Below are positions 48,645-60,029 of a DNA stretch of 64,000 nt, one piece after another. The DNA is from Haematococcus lacustris (Eukaryota; Chlorophyta; Chlorophyceae; Chlamydomonadales; Haematococcaceae). Made by a program: the position numbers and the translations under genes. The notes under the pieces were generated by a model. It ran no database searches. It saw nothing but the letters and a program-made list of their open reading frames with translations, and was not told the origin of the DNA. Numbering within the stretch: the first letter of the stretch is position 1; every line of letters begins with the position of its first letter. The stretch lies in NCBI GenBank assembly GCA_030144725.1, contig JASKMD010000012.1, positions 6,248,498-6,312,497 on the forward strand, given 5' to 3'.

Positions 48645-48970
48645 CAGCCCGGGCTTGCATTTCGCGTGCCACAACAGCCGATGCGGCAGCGCACCTCGAC
48701 GCGAGAGGTGACCGGCAAGTCTGTGCATATCTTGTTGGCTCCCTTTGAGCACACTCTCGTTGTTTACAGACTCTGAACCGAAGTTGGGAGTGACCAGGGT
48801 GACCAGACGGCTCAATGTAGTTGCGTGTACGTCTGCACGGATGTGCGCGTCTTTATGGGGTGCTTGGGCCAGGTTGTGAGCGCTAGTGCAGCCAATAGCA
48901 GCCTGAGAGACATATCGCTGTCTCGCTGGCGCTGTTCTGGTAGTGTCGCAGCGTTCCTGACAGTCTTACA

Positions 48971-50549
48971 TTACGATGATCCTTGCAACGCTTGCCGTCG
49001 GGGCAGTTCTGGCAGCACCGGTGCAGCAGTACAACACCATGCGGCTGCGCTCAGAACCTGGGGGCCGCGGGCGATACTTGCGCGGACTACGTCGCCAGGT
49101 TGCAAGCGGCCAACTCCCTCCGGCGTGCCTGCGACGCGCAGCATCGACACCAGCACTGCGCCAACGAGCCGCAGCCTGGTGGCCGTGCTGACGTCTCCTC
49201 CCACCACCCCGGACGACCCCAGACACCCAGGAATCAGGTACGAACATGCTTATCCTTGACAAACAGACAAACGAGTCCAGACAAATCAGCCCAACAAAAC
49301 TTATTCAACACGGAATAACATGCTGGGCTGTGGGTAATCTCACTCTGCTAGACAGACAAATCAGGCTGGAGGCTCGTAGGTATACCCTAAGCTGACGGTT
49401 ACGGGAGTGGTAAGGTTGAGGGTCACGGCAAGGTTCACGGCTCATGATTGTTGGTTATGGCCATGTCTGCACTCACCAGTAAGGATAAGGTCCCCTGCCT
49501 CTATGGGGAAACGCGACTTCAGGTACTGCACTAGCTCCTCCACCTGCACACACCAGGTGGTGACCTGACTCCGCCTGCTGTGCGGCTGCGCCTGCTGAGC
49601 ATTGCCTAACAGGCTGAGCTCGGACCTGGTGTTGCTGCTGGGCTTGGGAGCAGCGGTGCTGGATGCCGGCAGGTCTTGAGAGCAGCAGAAGCAATGGCAG
49701 CAAGATGGTTTGTGTACTAGGTGTATGCCAGGTCCAGGCAGGAGGACATAGGTTGCCACCAAACATCCAGTCAAACCAATTGGAGCTGACAACTTGCCTT
49801 GAAGATCATGAGGCTTGTGTTGCTACTCTGCCGCATACTGCCATTTACCTGAATACATCATCATGGTCCACACGACGCTTAGTCAGAGCTGGGGGAGGGG
49901 GAGGGGGAGGGGGAGGGGGAGGGGGAGGGGGAGGGGGAGGGGGAGGGGGAGGGGGAGGGGGAGGGGGAGGGGGAGGGGGAGGGGGAGGGGGAGGGGGAGG
50001 GGGAGGGGGAGGGGGAGGGGGAGGGGGAGGGGGAGGGGGAGGGGGAGGGGGAGGGGGAGGGGGAGGGGGAGGGGGAGGGGGAGGGGGAGGGGGAGGGGGA
50101 GGGGGAGGGGGAGGGGGAGGGGGAGGGGGAGGGGGAGGGGGAGGGGGAGGGCACCTGCAATTGTATGTGCAGGCCCCGCAGGTCAGCCTCAGACTCCACA
50201 GGGAAGGTCGCACCAATGGGGGTGGCGGCAGGGAAGCTCTTGCCCAGGGCCCAGGGGTGCCCCTTGCTGGCAGCTCTTCGCTACGGTCAGGCGCACTGCT
50301 ACCAGTGTGTGGGGCTTGGTGGTGCGGCAGTGGGACTGGTCAAGGGATGAAGAATGGTAGTCAAGCCGCAGGGTAGCTATGGAGCACGCAACAGGGGTCA
50401 CATAGCCAGGAGGTAAGTCAAGATTACAAGGCAGCTATGTAGGAGGCAACAGTGGACACATAACCAGCAGGGCAGAGGGGTCAGGATAAGGATGAAGGAC
50501 GGACAGGAACATGCAGCAACAACAGTACTGGCACCACGCTTGGCCAGGT

Positions 50550-50583
<34 letters not shown>

Positions 50584-52010
50584 GAGTATGAGACGTGACG
50601 GCTGTCCCTTTTGAGCACAAGGTGGTGAGCCTGTTTTCAGCCAGCCAGAGGTTGGAGGGGCTGGAAGGGACAGGCTGGGGCTCATCTGCCCAGCAGCCCA
50701 CCTGAGCATCCCGTGCCGTCATGTCCAGGCACACCGCAGCCCTCAGCGGCTGCAGCCCAGGGCCCAGCTCCACCGCCAGCTCAACCTCGTGCTGCACGTC
50801 ATCTAGGCACCCACACCCCAACCACACCCATGAAATCACACCTGCCCGCTCACACCAGGCCAGCCCGCTCCCAGCCCCGTTAAAGCAAGAGGAGGCTTGC
50901 AACTGACAGTTCGCAGCCTGGGCTCAAGATGATGACCCTCATGTGCTGCAGCCCTCCACCCGTGCCCACCTCCTTGCTTCCTAACACCTTTTTATATCCT
51001 AACCGCTGTCTTGCCCTGCTCCCTCACCACATCCCATGCTTTCGCAAGATCTGTTCAAGATGCATGCAAGCACCCAACCAGTACATGGTTATCCTTGAAT
51101 GCCCACAGCAGCTGCTGGCAGCAGGCTGGCTTTACCCTGCTATCAAGTAGTCCCACAAGCTAGGGAAGACCACTCCCCTTGACGGTGAGCCTGGATCAGG
51201 GGAAGAGGGTAGCCATGCTGCTCTCCTCTCTTGCATGCACCTCCCCTCCTGCACCTGTGGCCGCAGCCTTCCCTTCTTCCCTTCTTCTCAATCTTTTGAG
51301 CTGATAGGTCCCTCACTCACCAGACCAGTGCACCGGCAGTGGCAGTGGCTGCAGGGGTAGGGCTGCCACCTCTTCCTGTGTCTGGGCGCAGGGCTGACCA
51401 GGTGGTGGCAGCAGCAAGGTACCGCCACTCTTGATGAAGATGAGAGGCTCCTGGACAGCCACCATGCCAGTGGTCACCCCTCCCAGTCAACCATGCACCA
51501 TGGCCTGGTGCCTCCGTGCAGCAGCAGCGCCATGCAGAGCACACAATGTGACAATGGGCCATGATGATGACATCGCCGACATGGTCTGCTACAGAGTAGG
51601 GAAGTTTGGAGAGTCTTCAACTGGGATGGAAGTAGGGAGGTGGTTGCCAGGCTGCCAGCTGCCAGGTTGCCAGGGGAGCACCGCCAGCTGCTGTTCCCTG
51701 AATAGGCTACCTCAGGGATGTCCGCACTGATCGTGTCCAACACAGTGCTCAGCTCCTGGATATGAGCGACGTAGTTCTTGCCAACCTGCAGCAGCAAACG
51801 TTCCACGACGGTGTGGCCGCAGGGCCATGGGTGATGACATGCAAGCCGGCATTGTCGGATTAGACGTACAGCCCATATGGTTCTTGGCGCGACGTCTGGT
51901 ACGGCTTGCATCGAGCTGCTGTGAGCGGACAGCCCGCCAGCGAGGTTATAGAGCCTGCAACGCTGCTGAGCTGCCGCCGCACTAAGCAAACGCCTCGCTC
52001 CAGCAAGCAT
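48971..52010 (-). CDS. FAHD1: FAHD1-type fumarylacetoacetate hydrolase family enzyme (mitochondrial)
   Basis: The family cleaves acylpyruvates and decarboxylates oxaloacetate in mitochondria, using a divalent metal. Eight exons (minus): 52010-51870, 51785-51711, 51450-51321, 50802-50702, 50280-50155, 49848-49798, 49543-49477, 49128-48971. All phases close, 282 aa. Start MLAGARRLLSAAAAQQRC is a transit-peptide-like Arg/Ala stretch. Then TIWAVGKNYVAHIQEL; EPLIFIKSGGTLLLP; DDVQHEVELAVELG (the HExE-type metal ligands); CLDMTARDAQ; KGHPWALGKSFPAATPIGA; VNGSMRQSSNTSLMIF; GDLILTGTPEGVGRLQPGD. The intron after exon 6 uses a GC donor (CAAG/GCAAGT). Intron 49849-50154 is almost wholly a hexanucleotide repeat, and intron 50281-50701 contains a CAG run. 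All expected family blocks are present and intact. FAHD1 versus FAHD2 is judged from length and block order. Confidence 0.93.
49891..50151. repeat. GGGGGA hexanucleotide array (about 43 units) in FAHD1 intron
   Basis: Pure GGGGGA/GGGGAG array occupying 261 of the 306 bases of intron 5. The plus strand is G-quadruplex-prone; the transcript carries the CCCCCT strand, a very long polypyrimidine run upstream of the acceptor. Poly-Gly, Arg-Gly and poly-Pro ORFs here are spurious. Confidence 0.97.
50551..50582. repeat. CAG run (about 10 units)
   Basis: Pure CAG repeats within the FAHD1 intron between exons at 50802 and 50280. Confidence 0.9.
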
Positions 52011-52099
52011 AGGCACAAACCAGCTAGCTCGTCGGGTAAGAAAAGGGTATAGGGCCACACCCCAATCTGTAAGAGAACCTTGCAAGCTCCTACATGACC

Positions 52100-53343
52100 T
52101 ACATGACCTTTCTCATTTCAAGGGCCGCCATGACAGCTGGCTCTGGACCAGCAGCAGCTGCAGGATGCCCAACACCAGCTGGCTGTGGACCAGCAGCAGC
52201 TGCCGGATGCCCAGCACCAGCTGGGCTTAAATCAGCAGCAACTTTACATGTGTTCCTGCGGACCTGATGCACCCCACCAAGCACGTTGCTGTCTCCGCAC
52301 GTGTTCTGACTGCAAGGACAAGTGCATGAAGCTGAAGCCAGGTGTGGATGGGTCTATCATGCTCTCTGTCAAGCAGTACGCACCAGTTAAGCAGAAGGAA
52401 GGGCCAGCAAGGATTGAGTTGCAGCAGTTCAGGTTGAGCCTGAGGTAGTGGACAAGCTAAACGAGCAGCATCAGGTGCTTGATTATCTACAGGGTGAGCG
52501 GTGCATGGTCATGAAGCAGTTGTGCATGTGGTCAGATGGGTGCGCAGCCCAGTACAAGGGCAAACCGGCGTTGCAGCTGCACCGGCGCATGGCCATGAGG
52601 TACAAGGTGTCAGTGTGGTGGTCGTATGGGGCCTCATCTCATTTCAAGGGCCGCCATGACTCTGAGGGTGGGGTATTCAAGCACAGCATGGCAGCCAGAG
52701 TCTTGGCTGATCACCCAGATCTCAGTGCTGAGTGCAAGGCTCAGCAGTTGGCAGGTGTGCATTATGTAGAGTGCGTGGTGCCTGCTGCACAGCTAGCTGC
52801 CAGTGTTGCGCATCAGACTAGGGGGAGCGTGCAGCGACGGTGGTGTTTGGTGTTGAAGGATGAGGAGGTTGAGCAGTGTGCTGAGCCTGACCCTGATGCC
52901 CACAGGCTGTTGCGCATCATCTCTGGGTCGCGGGCCATGCATGCAATGTTCTTCCCTGCAGATGGGGTTGTGCCCATGTGGTCTGAGGCTGCATGTGCGT
53001 GTGTGAGGCACATGGGCAGCAAGCCACAGCAGTGCATGTGCCATGGAGCATCTACCCTGAGCAGCATCCCCATGTTTGGACGTGTGACATTGGCAAATGA
53101 CAAGGAGGAAGATGTTGAGTGCTTGGAGCTTCTGCATGCACGGGCACCGCACATTGCAAGCTCCTACATGACCTTGACTGTGCATCTGTTGAAGGAGTAT
53201 GCCCATGGGTGCTTGGGCTGGAAAGGCAAGAGCAGAACAAGCCATTGCTCAGGGCTGACATCCTGGAACATCTGAGGTGGGAGCAAGAGATGGAGGAGGA
53301 TAAGTTCGCTGAAGTGGGGGTTGACGAGGCAGATGACATGTAA
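52100..53343 (+). pseudogene. Decayed DDE-type transposase-like gene
   Basis: N-terminal Gln-rich repeats (DQQQLPDAQHQLGLNQQQL), a Cys-rich patch (CSCGPDAPHQARCCLRTCSD, CKDKC), then after a frame change near 52430 QVEPEVVDKLNEQHQVLDYL, CMWSDGCAAQYKGKPALQLH and VWWSYGASSHFKGRHDSEGG, then a second frame change near 53215 to a C-terminal acidic tail (EDKFAEVGVDEADDM, stop 53343). SDGCAAQYK and the GxSHxKGxxDxxGG block resemble catalytic-core motifs of alga and plant DNA-transposon proteins. The two shifts lack good splice sites, so it looks dead. At 52083-52130 short copies of internal text (gcaagctcctacatgacc; tttcaagggccgccatgac) suggest rearrangement. Family assignment is by motif shape only. 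Confidence 0.5.
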
Positions 53344-53705
53344 GGCCAAGCACCTTTGATCGGAACCAACAGCAGCAACTGAGTTAGAATAGCACAACTA
53401 AGCCGCTAAACTGAAGGAATAGAGGAAGGGCGCCAATAGAGCCGAAAATGTTCAGAGTGCTATGCACCCTACTTGAACCGACTTCAGCGAAGCGTGGCGT
53501 GAATCAGTCTCGTGGTGTAGTAACGTGGCTCGATAGCATGGCGCACTGCGATGGCCTACTGCGCAGTACTACGAGGCTGCCCCACGGAGCGCCTCGCTAC
53601 CCTGCTCTTAAACTTGGGTCGCTGCTTGTTTGCGCTATCCTCGACCTGGTGGCGGGCGGTGATCTGGGACAAGGCTTCAGTCTAAAACGCGAGTTTCAGC
53701 GCGCG

Positions 53706-53780
53706 TGACTTACCGCGATAGCCTCAGCTACCCTTCACTAGCGCGTGGTGTGAGCGGCAGGCCTGGCACGGATTGGCAGG
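53706..53780. repeat. Dispersed repeat, second copy of 42395-42462
   Basis: gacttaccgcgatagcctca .. cactagcgcgtggtg .. ggcctggcacggattgg, about 90 percent like the block at 42.4 kb. Function unknown. Confidence 0.75.
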
Positions 53781-54479
53781 ACCAACGGCCGGGGTGACCA
53801 AGGTTAAACTTTAACTTAAAGGCCGCAGCTGCGCCCCCTCAGCAGCAGCTGACACCTGCAGGCACCACCCCTGATCTGGCTGAGCCTGCTGGTGCACCCC
53901 CTCAGCAGCAGCAACAGCTGGCAGCGGCAAGCACGTCCCGTAAGCGTGGGGCACCTGCAGCTAACAAGTCGAGGGCAGCAAAGCAAGGTGAGACAACACC
54001 ACGTACTGCACCTAGCACCTTGTTTAAGCGTAGTAGAGCAGCCGGTAATGCACTAGCGCCAGCAGCAGCTCCAAAAGCTCATAGTGGTATCCAGTCGTCA
54101 CGACTGCCGTCGTCGCGTCCACATGCCAAAAGCAAAACATGTTCCGACTGCTGCTTCGTGTTGCAGGTGCCACTCACAACAGCGTGGCGAAGCGTGCTAG
54201 TGCGGCGCGTCTCGCATGTGGCGAAATCGCATGAATTCAAATGTGTATATTTGGACAGGCACTGAGCACCGCTGAGAGCGAGATAGTTTTTGCTGCGTCG
54301 GCCATTTCGTAGATATGACTCCTCTCTGTTCAAAGCACTGTTTACATATATTTTTGACTGAGTGGCTGCGGAGATACGGGCTTCGTATCACAGGGGGGTG
54401 GTTTTCAGGTAGTTGGGAACGCCTGAGTTAAAGGCCAAACCCTCATCCCTTCGTGTCTGTGTTCACATGCATCCCGGTA
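53781..54479 (+). other. Basic Pro/Gln-rich coding remnant and a TIR-family right end
   Basis: 53821-53995 reads as a plausible coding stretch (PPQQQLTPAGTTPDLAEPAG then SRKRGAPAANKSRAAKQG), possibly an N-terminal exon of a transposon protein. GTTGGGAACGCCTGA at 54412-54426 matches the right terminus of the elements at 23.0 and 28.7 kb. No matching left terminus was found between 52.0 and 54.4 kb. Confidence 0.4.
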
Positions 54480-54672
54480 GCAGCAGCAGCAGCAACACCA
54501 GCACCAGCACCAGCACCAGCACCAGCACCAGCACCAGCACCAGCACCAGCACCAGCACCAGCACCAGCACCAGCACCAGCACCAGCACCAGCACCAGCAC
54601 CAGCACCAGCACCAGCACCAGCACCAGCACCAGCAGCAGCAGCAGTAGCAGCAGCAGTAGCAGCAGCAGCAT
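54480..54672. repeat. ACCAGC hexanucleotide / CAG array
   Basis: About 25 ACCAGC units flanked by CAG runs on both sides; open in all frames. It lies between the decayed transposon and the HSPA12-like gene. Confidence 0.95.
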
Positions 54673-55156
54673 GAAGGACAGGAGTTGGAGCCTGGACCCA
54701 TCCCGTTTGCGGTAGGTTAATTAGTGGGCGGCAAGGGGTATGGCGGGCCGACATGCAGCGCGATGCAGTCACCATGCAGGTGAACAGGTGAACAGGTGAA
54801 AAACTGCAGTTGTTTTAAAACAGTCACCCAGGAGCAAGGGCAGGATCTGAAGGTACATGAGACGCCTGATTGACGTGAAAATGATATGAACATTAGTCGC
54901 CAATCCGACTCTGTGTGGTGGTGGCACACGGGGTGCCATTGTGCTACTGGTGACTGCTGTTCGCGGTGTGTTGGCGGTTGGCGGTATACTATTTTTCGGG
55001 GCCGCTTTCACGGCAGTTTGCGGAGTAGCATCGCGTTCACGGTGTTTCACGGTGTGAGAATCCACTGATCCGAGCACCCACTGATGCGGTGATCCAGGTA
55101 CCACTTGCGCCTGCAGTCACCCGCCGCTGCCGCACCAACAGCGCAGCAGCAAATCG

Positions 55157-58100
55157 ATGCAGTCGGATGTGCAGCTCGCGCCGCGCTCGCTGATCGTCGC
55201 GCTAGATATCGGTACACACGGCTCGGGGTTCGCATTCGCTACCAAGACCCCTGCAGGGGGCCTGACGCCCGTCACGCTGCATGAGGGCTGGCCCGACCAG
55301 CCAGTACCTTACCCAAAGACACGTTCCGCGCTGCTTTACAATGGCCGGTAGGGGGCGAACAGAGCGTCGAGCTCCGAGCTAGGAAGGGCTGGCATTGCGC
55401 CTGCATCACGGGTGCCGTGAACCTTGCACCGGCGCCTCGTCAGGCCGCCCGCTCTCGCCGCGTTTGCTTCGCAGTTCGCCTGTCGCTTGGGGCTACACCG
55501 CTATCCGCAAGCTGTGCGCTCTGTGCAATGAGGGCCAGGACATCAGCAAGTACCGTCTCGTCAAGAACTTCAAGCTAGCCATTCATGACCCAACGCGTGC
55601 CGCAGAACTACAAGCCGTGGCCCCGGGCCTCACGCCAGCGACGGTAGGTTTACGGCGGTGCAATGTGAGGTCTAATCAGGGTGTGTACTGGTCGTTGACG
55701 TCGACATCTATGATTCCCAGGTTATGGCTGACTTCCTGACCTTCATGCGCAAGTACGTCATTGAGCAGCTGGTAGAGGAGGTGGGCAGTGACGCTGCCCG
55801 CTTGGACAACATCCACTGGTAAGGCAGAACCTGATGAGTAGAGCTGCATGACAGGTGTAAGCAAGGGGCCAGCAGCTGGCCTGTGCTTTCCAGGCATTCC
55901 CACCTTCACATTTTATGTTCCCTTCATGCCTTGCTCCTTAACGGTGTGCTCCCATGTCTACAACTCCCTCTCCCTTCCTGTCCCCATGTGCTGCCAGGTG
56001 CCTGACAGTGCCTGCCATGTGGACTGAGCGTGACAAGGCTGCTATGCGCACAGCTGCCCTGCGTGCTGGGCTCATCAAAAAGGCTGGCAGTGATGCCCTA
56101 ACTATCATTCTGGAGCCAGAGGCAGCGGCAATGGATGCTCTGGACAAGCAAGAAACACCCTTGATGGCAGGTCAGGGGAGTTATGCACAGCACACGGCTG
56201 AGTTCACGCCACGGCTTAACATGTCAGGCACTGGCCTCTTGTCCCTGGTCTCCAAGCCTGCCTGCTGCAAACACACGATGGTCACACCATGACATGCATG
56301 CTGCGAGCAAGCCTCCACCACACGCGACCGCTACCTGGTTGCTGCAGGCATGACGGTGATGGTGGTGGATGCGGGAGCGGGCACTGTAGACGTCACAATA
56401 CACAACTGCCAGACGCTGGGTGGCCAGGTGGTGCTGTCAGAGGCCACATGTCCTGATGGGGCGCTGTGTGGCAGTGTGAAGGTGGATGAGAGGTTCAGGT
56501 GAATGCTGCCCACTGCACCAGATAAGACAAATTGCTAGTTCTGCTGCCCTTGCCTCCGCCTCCACACAATGCTATGGCCCTTGCTAATGTGACGCAATGC
56601 TCTGGCCTCACCCACACTGCTCTGGCCCTAGGCCACTGGTACTTGTAATTAGAATGACCGCGAGCCCGGTTTGCCTTGCCATTGACATGAGCGCCTGGCA
56701 CGGCAGATGAGGCATATATGCCGTCAGTGCATCAAGCGTACAAGCCACACCAACTCTGATCTCACCTGCAGTGAATACTACCGGGCAGCAGTGGGTGCTG
56801 CAGCCTTTAATGCCTGGGTTGCCCAACACCCCGCCGGCTTGCAGCAACTCATGAACAAGTAAGTGTGTTCAGTGAAGCTACCAGCTGCCAGTATGCCAGG
56901 ATCTGTGCCCTCAGCCCTCAGCCAAACATCCTGTCGATGTTTGCGTGTTTTTGGTGTAGTGCTGGTGATTGCATGCTCCAATGCTCCTTGTGCTGAGCTC
57001 TGCGCATGCAGGTGGGAGGCAGTGAAGTGTAGCTTCCTCTGCAACCCACGCAGCGACCTAGCAGACAGCATGAGTCGGCTAAGGCTGGGTGCAGACGACC
57101 TTGGGTCAAGTGAGACTTTCAGGTGTGGCCATCCATTTTTTGCAAGGCCAGGCAACCTGCTGTGCAGTGTGGTGACAGTGTGGTGACAGTGTGGTACTAG
57201 CAGCTCGGGTCAGTTATGCCAATGCATGTGTCACCCAATCTCATGCTCTGCCCACTGGTGGCTCTGCTCATGCTGTGTGGTGCTGCGACATGGTAGGACT
57301 GACAATGGTAGCATAAGCTCTACCCCCACACGGCCTCAGCTGAACTTTTAAACCAACTCACAGCCAGGGCAGACCTGGCATGCTCTTCACTGCATGGTCC
57401 AGTGGTGCCGGCATTGTTACTGGCCAGTCAGGGTTGTGCCGGCCAGTTGCTGCTTAGCGTCCTCTGCCACTGCCTCGACCCTGCTGTGCACACCCCGACC
57501 TGCAGGGTGCCCATCCCGCCCGAGTTGGTTGACCTCATGTCAAAAGATCAGCGGGGCAGCCTGAAGCAACAGCAGCATGGCCTGGATTCGCAGCTGGTGT
57601 TGAGCAGCTCGGTTATGCGACAGCTGTTCAAGGGCCCAGTGGACGAGGTGTGCCACCTAGCAGTCAGCCAGCTCATGGCAGCGAGAAGTGAAGGCAACGC
57701 CCGACCCTGCTCCACGGTATGAGCAATGGCCCGGTGGTTTGAAAGAAGGGGGGACCACAGGTCCCCACTGAGCATTGCAACACATGAATGCATGCACAAT
57801 CAAGTTGCTGCCATGAACTGTGCACGAAATGTGTGAGCCTTAAAGATACATGAAGCTACAGAATTCGCATCCGGGTCGAGGTGCATCTGGTCTACCTACA
57901 GCAACTCAGCATTGGGCTTCTCAGCCTAGACAGTCCCTTGCCAAACCGGTGCAGGTGCTGCTGGTGGGTGGTTTTGCACGCAACCGCTACCTGCAAGCTC
58001 GGGTGAGGGCGGCAGTGATGGGCTCGGGCCTGGCTCAACAGGTGGTAGTGCCTGACGTGCCCCATGCGGCAGTGCTGGGAGGTAAGTTCTGGGGGGCCCA

Positions 58101-59092
58101 GCAATTCAAGCCAGCAAGCGTGGTGCATGGGGAGTGTACTAGATTAGGTTTGTGGTTATTCTATTCTGTGACACAGCTGACAGAACATGAGGTGCTCATT
58201 CACAAAGTCACCAAACAGGCTGGACATTTGTCCTTACTGTGCAGGTGCCGTGCAGTACGGCTTTCACCCCGCACGCATCCATGGTCGCCGCAGCCTCAAG
58301 GCCTACGGCGTGACGACCTGCGCACCGTGGATCGAGGGTGCGCCTGGAAAGTTCCCAGATTTTGGGACAGGCATTTGGATGACTGATTGCTACTTTCTGC
58401 GCTTCGTGAAGAAGGGGGAACTGGTGAGCAAGTCATGACGTTTGCAAGCAGCCATGGCGTCTGATATGCCGCAGTGTCCCATGACAACCAAGCATTGAGT
58501 GTAAGCCAACACAGCTTATCACAACATCCATGTGACACAGGCTGCTGCTGCTGCTGCTGCTGCTACACATGCCATGCACCCTGAGGACCTTGGTACTTCA
58601 AACGTATGCCCTGCTTACATGCCTTGCAACATGCCAGTTGTTGCTTCATGCCCTTGAGCAGCCTGCACTGGCATGACGCAGGTGAACTGGGACAAAGAAG
58701 TAGAGCACACGTTCTTGCCCCTTTTCAAGGCTCAGGATGGGGTGGTTGTACGTCTCTATGCCTGCAACAACAACTCGACTAGGTCAGCAAAAGGCAGAGG
58801 ACAGCTATGCATATGCTTCACTTGATGTAGATGGGCCAAGCATGCTGCTACCTGATTGTGCAGGTTCGTGAAGGATGGCGACGATGACATGGAACTGTTG
58901 GGTAGACTGCGTGTGGATCTGCCTGAGGACTCATCCGGTGATGATCGGGACATTGTGGTGAAGTTCAAGTTTGGGAAGACACAAATCCATGCGAGTGCTC
59001 ATAATGCTGCCACTGGTAGCGAGGATGACCTTCCCATCAGCTTTGAGCAGGAGGCGGCGAGCGTGAGCAGCCTGACAAGGAAGCGTGGCTAG
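55157..59092 (+). CDS. HSPA12-type atypical Hsp70
   Basis: HSPA12 proteins keep the actin/Hsp70 ATPase fold but lack a standard substrate-binding domain; animal members have signalling roles. Twelve exons: 55157-55347, 55475-55643, 55721-55818, 55998-56170, 56348-56498, 56772-56858, 57012-57122, 57506-57716, 57955-58081, 58245-58423, 58682-58782, 58864-59092. Every phase closes, 608 aa. Phosphate-1 loop: LIVALDIGTHGSGFAF. LTVPAMWTERDKAAMRTAA and IILEPEAAAMDAL match the domain between. Phosphate-2: VMVVDAGAGTVDVTIHNC. Adenosine-binding: VLLVGGFARNRYLQARV. GAVQYGFHPARIHGRRSLKAYGV is typical of HSPA12. The C-terminus is Asp-rich then basic. The start ATG follows a short, uncluttered 5' region after the CAG array. 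Confidence 0.92.
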
Positions 59093-60029
59093 TTGCGTGC
59101 GGCGCAACAGTGGGCTGCGAATCTAAGGGCCCCTTGTGAGGTGCCCCCCACCCCCTGCATAGTAGACCACCCCGATCTATGCTGGTCACCCTGAACCGTT
59201 GCTTAGCGGGGCTTCCTATGTCAGACCTGTTGTGAGGAGATGTCGGGAAGGATACTCGAGCCCCATCTCATCTTTGGTTGCCGATCTGCTGATGTGGATG
59301 ATGTGGATGATGTGGAGGGAGTTCAAAAGCAGGACTATGAGGTTATTTATGGTTGAGTTGTGTGCACCTAGTGCATGCTGCCATGGAGTGCCGCCAGGTT
59401 TCATGCCCTAGTTGCTAGTGAGCAAGGCGAGTGTTGATGTCATGTTACCCATCCTATGCCATAAACAACTCGACTGACGTGTTGCCATAGATGTCTGCAA
59501 TGCCTGTCTGATGGCTACTGGCCCTGACTAAAGCCGCTCTGTGCACTAATCCTGCTGGCCATACCAATTGTGGTGGTGCTGGTGGTGATGTCGGGTGGTG
59601 GTGAAGCCACTCTCTTCTGCATCGGTGTGTGACAGCCCTGAGCTATCACACCATCCATGCACTGGTTGCCCAGTGGGTTGAACTAGCAGTCAGTATACTC
59701 AGTGAAGTCGATAGTGAGTGAGCTATAGTCAGCTATAGACTAAAACAAACCACTTTCACCCGCCCCCTTCCTTTCCAGACAATTGACATCTTCCTGCATT
59801 GATAGCTGTTTTAGTGCATAAAGCTCCTAGGTTTCGGCCATAGCAACTATCCCTGCGTATGCGCTCCCGTGTCAGCAACCACAATATGTGCGTTTAAGCA
59901 TGTGTGTTCAAACGTTGCATGTGTTTGGCTGCTTGGAGCACTCTAAACCCTGTGCGCCGTGCTTTCCCCTGCAGATGCACAGTGTTGTGCACGACCGGGC
60001 ATTACACGAATTGTAAGGGCATATCACAA
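59093..60029. other. Intergenic; no gene recognised
   Basis: Between the HSPA12-like stop and RSP11 start. Contains a GATGTG run (about 59290-59315). The RSP11 promoter and 5' leader lie in the right part. Confidence 0.6.

Noticed and set aside
48976..49191. Plus-strand ORF starting MILATLAVGAVLAAPVQ, like a signal peptide
   Set aside because: It is the reverse of the last FAHD1 exon (minus strand, GTPEGVGRLQPGDVV), which joins in phase and matches the family.
49663..50376. Poly-Gly, Arg-Gly and poly-Pro ORFs over the GGGGGA array
   Set aside because: Intronic hexamer repeat inside FAHD1; ORFs come from the period.
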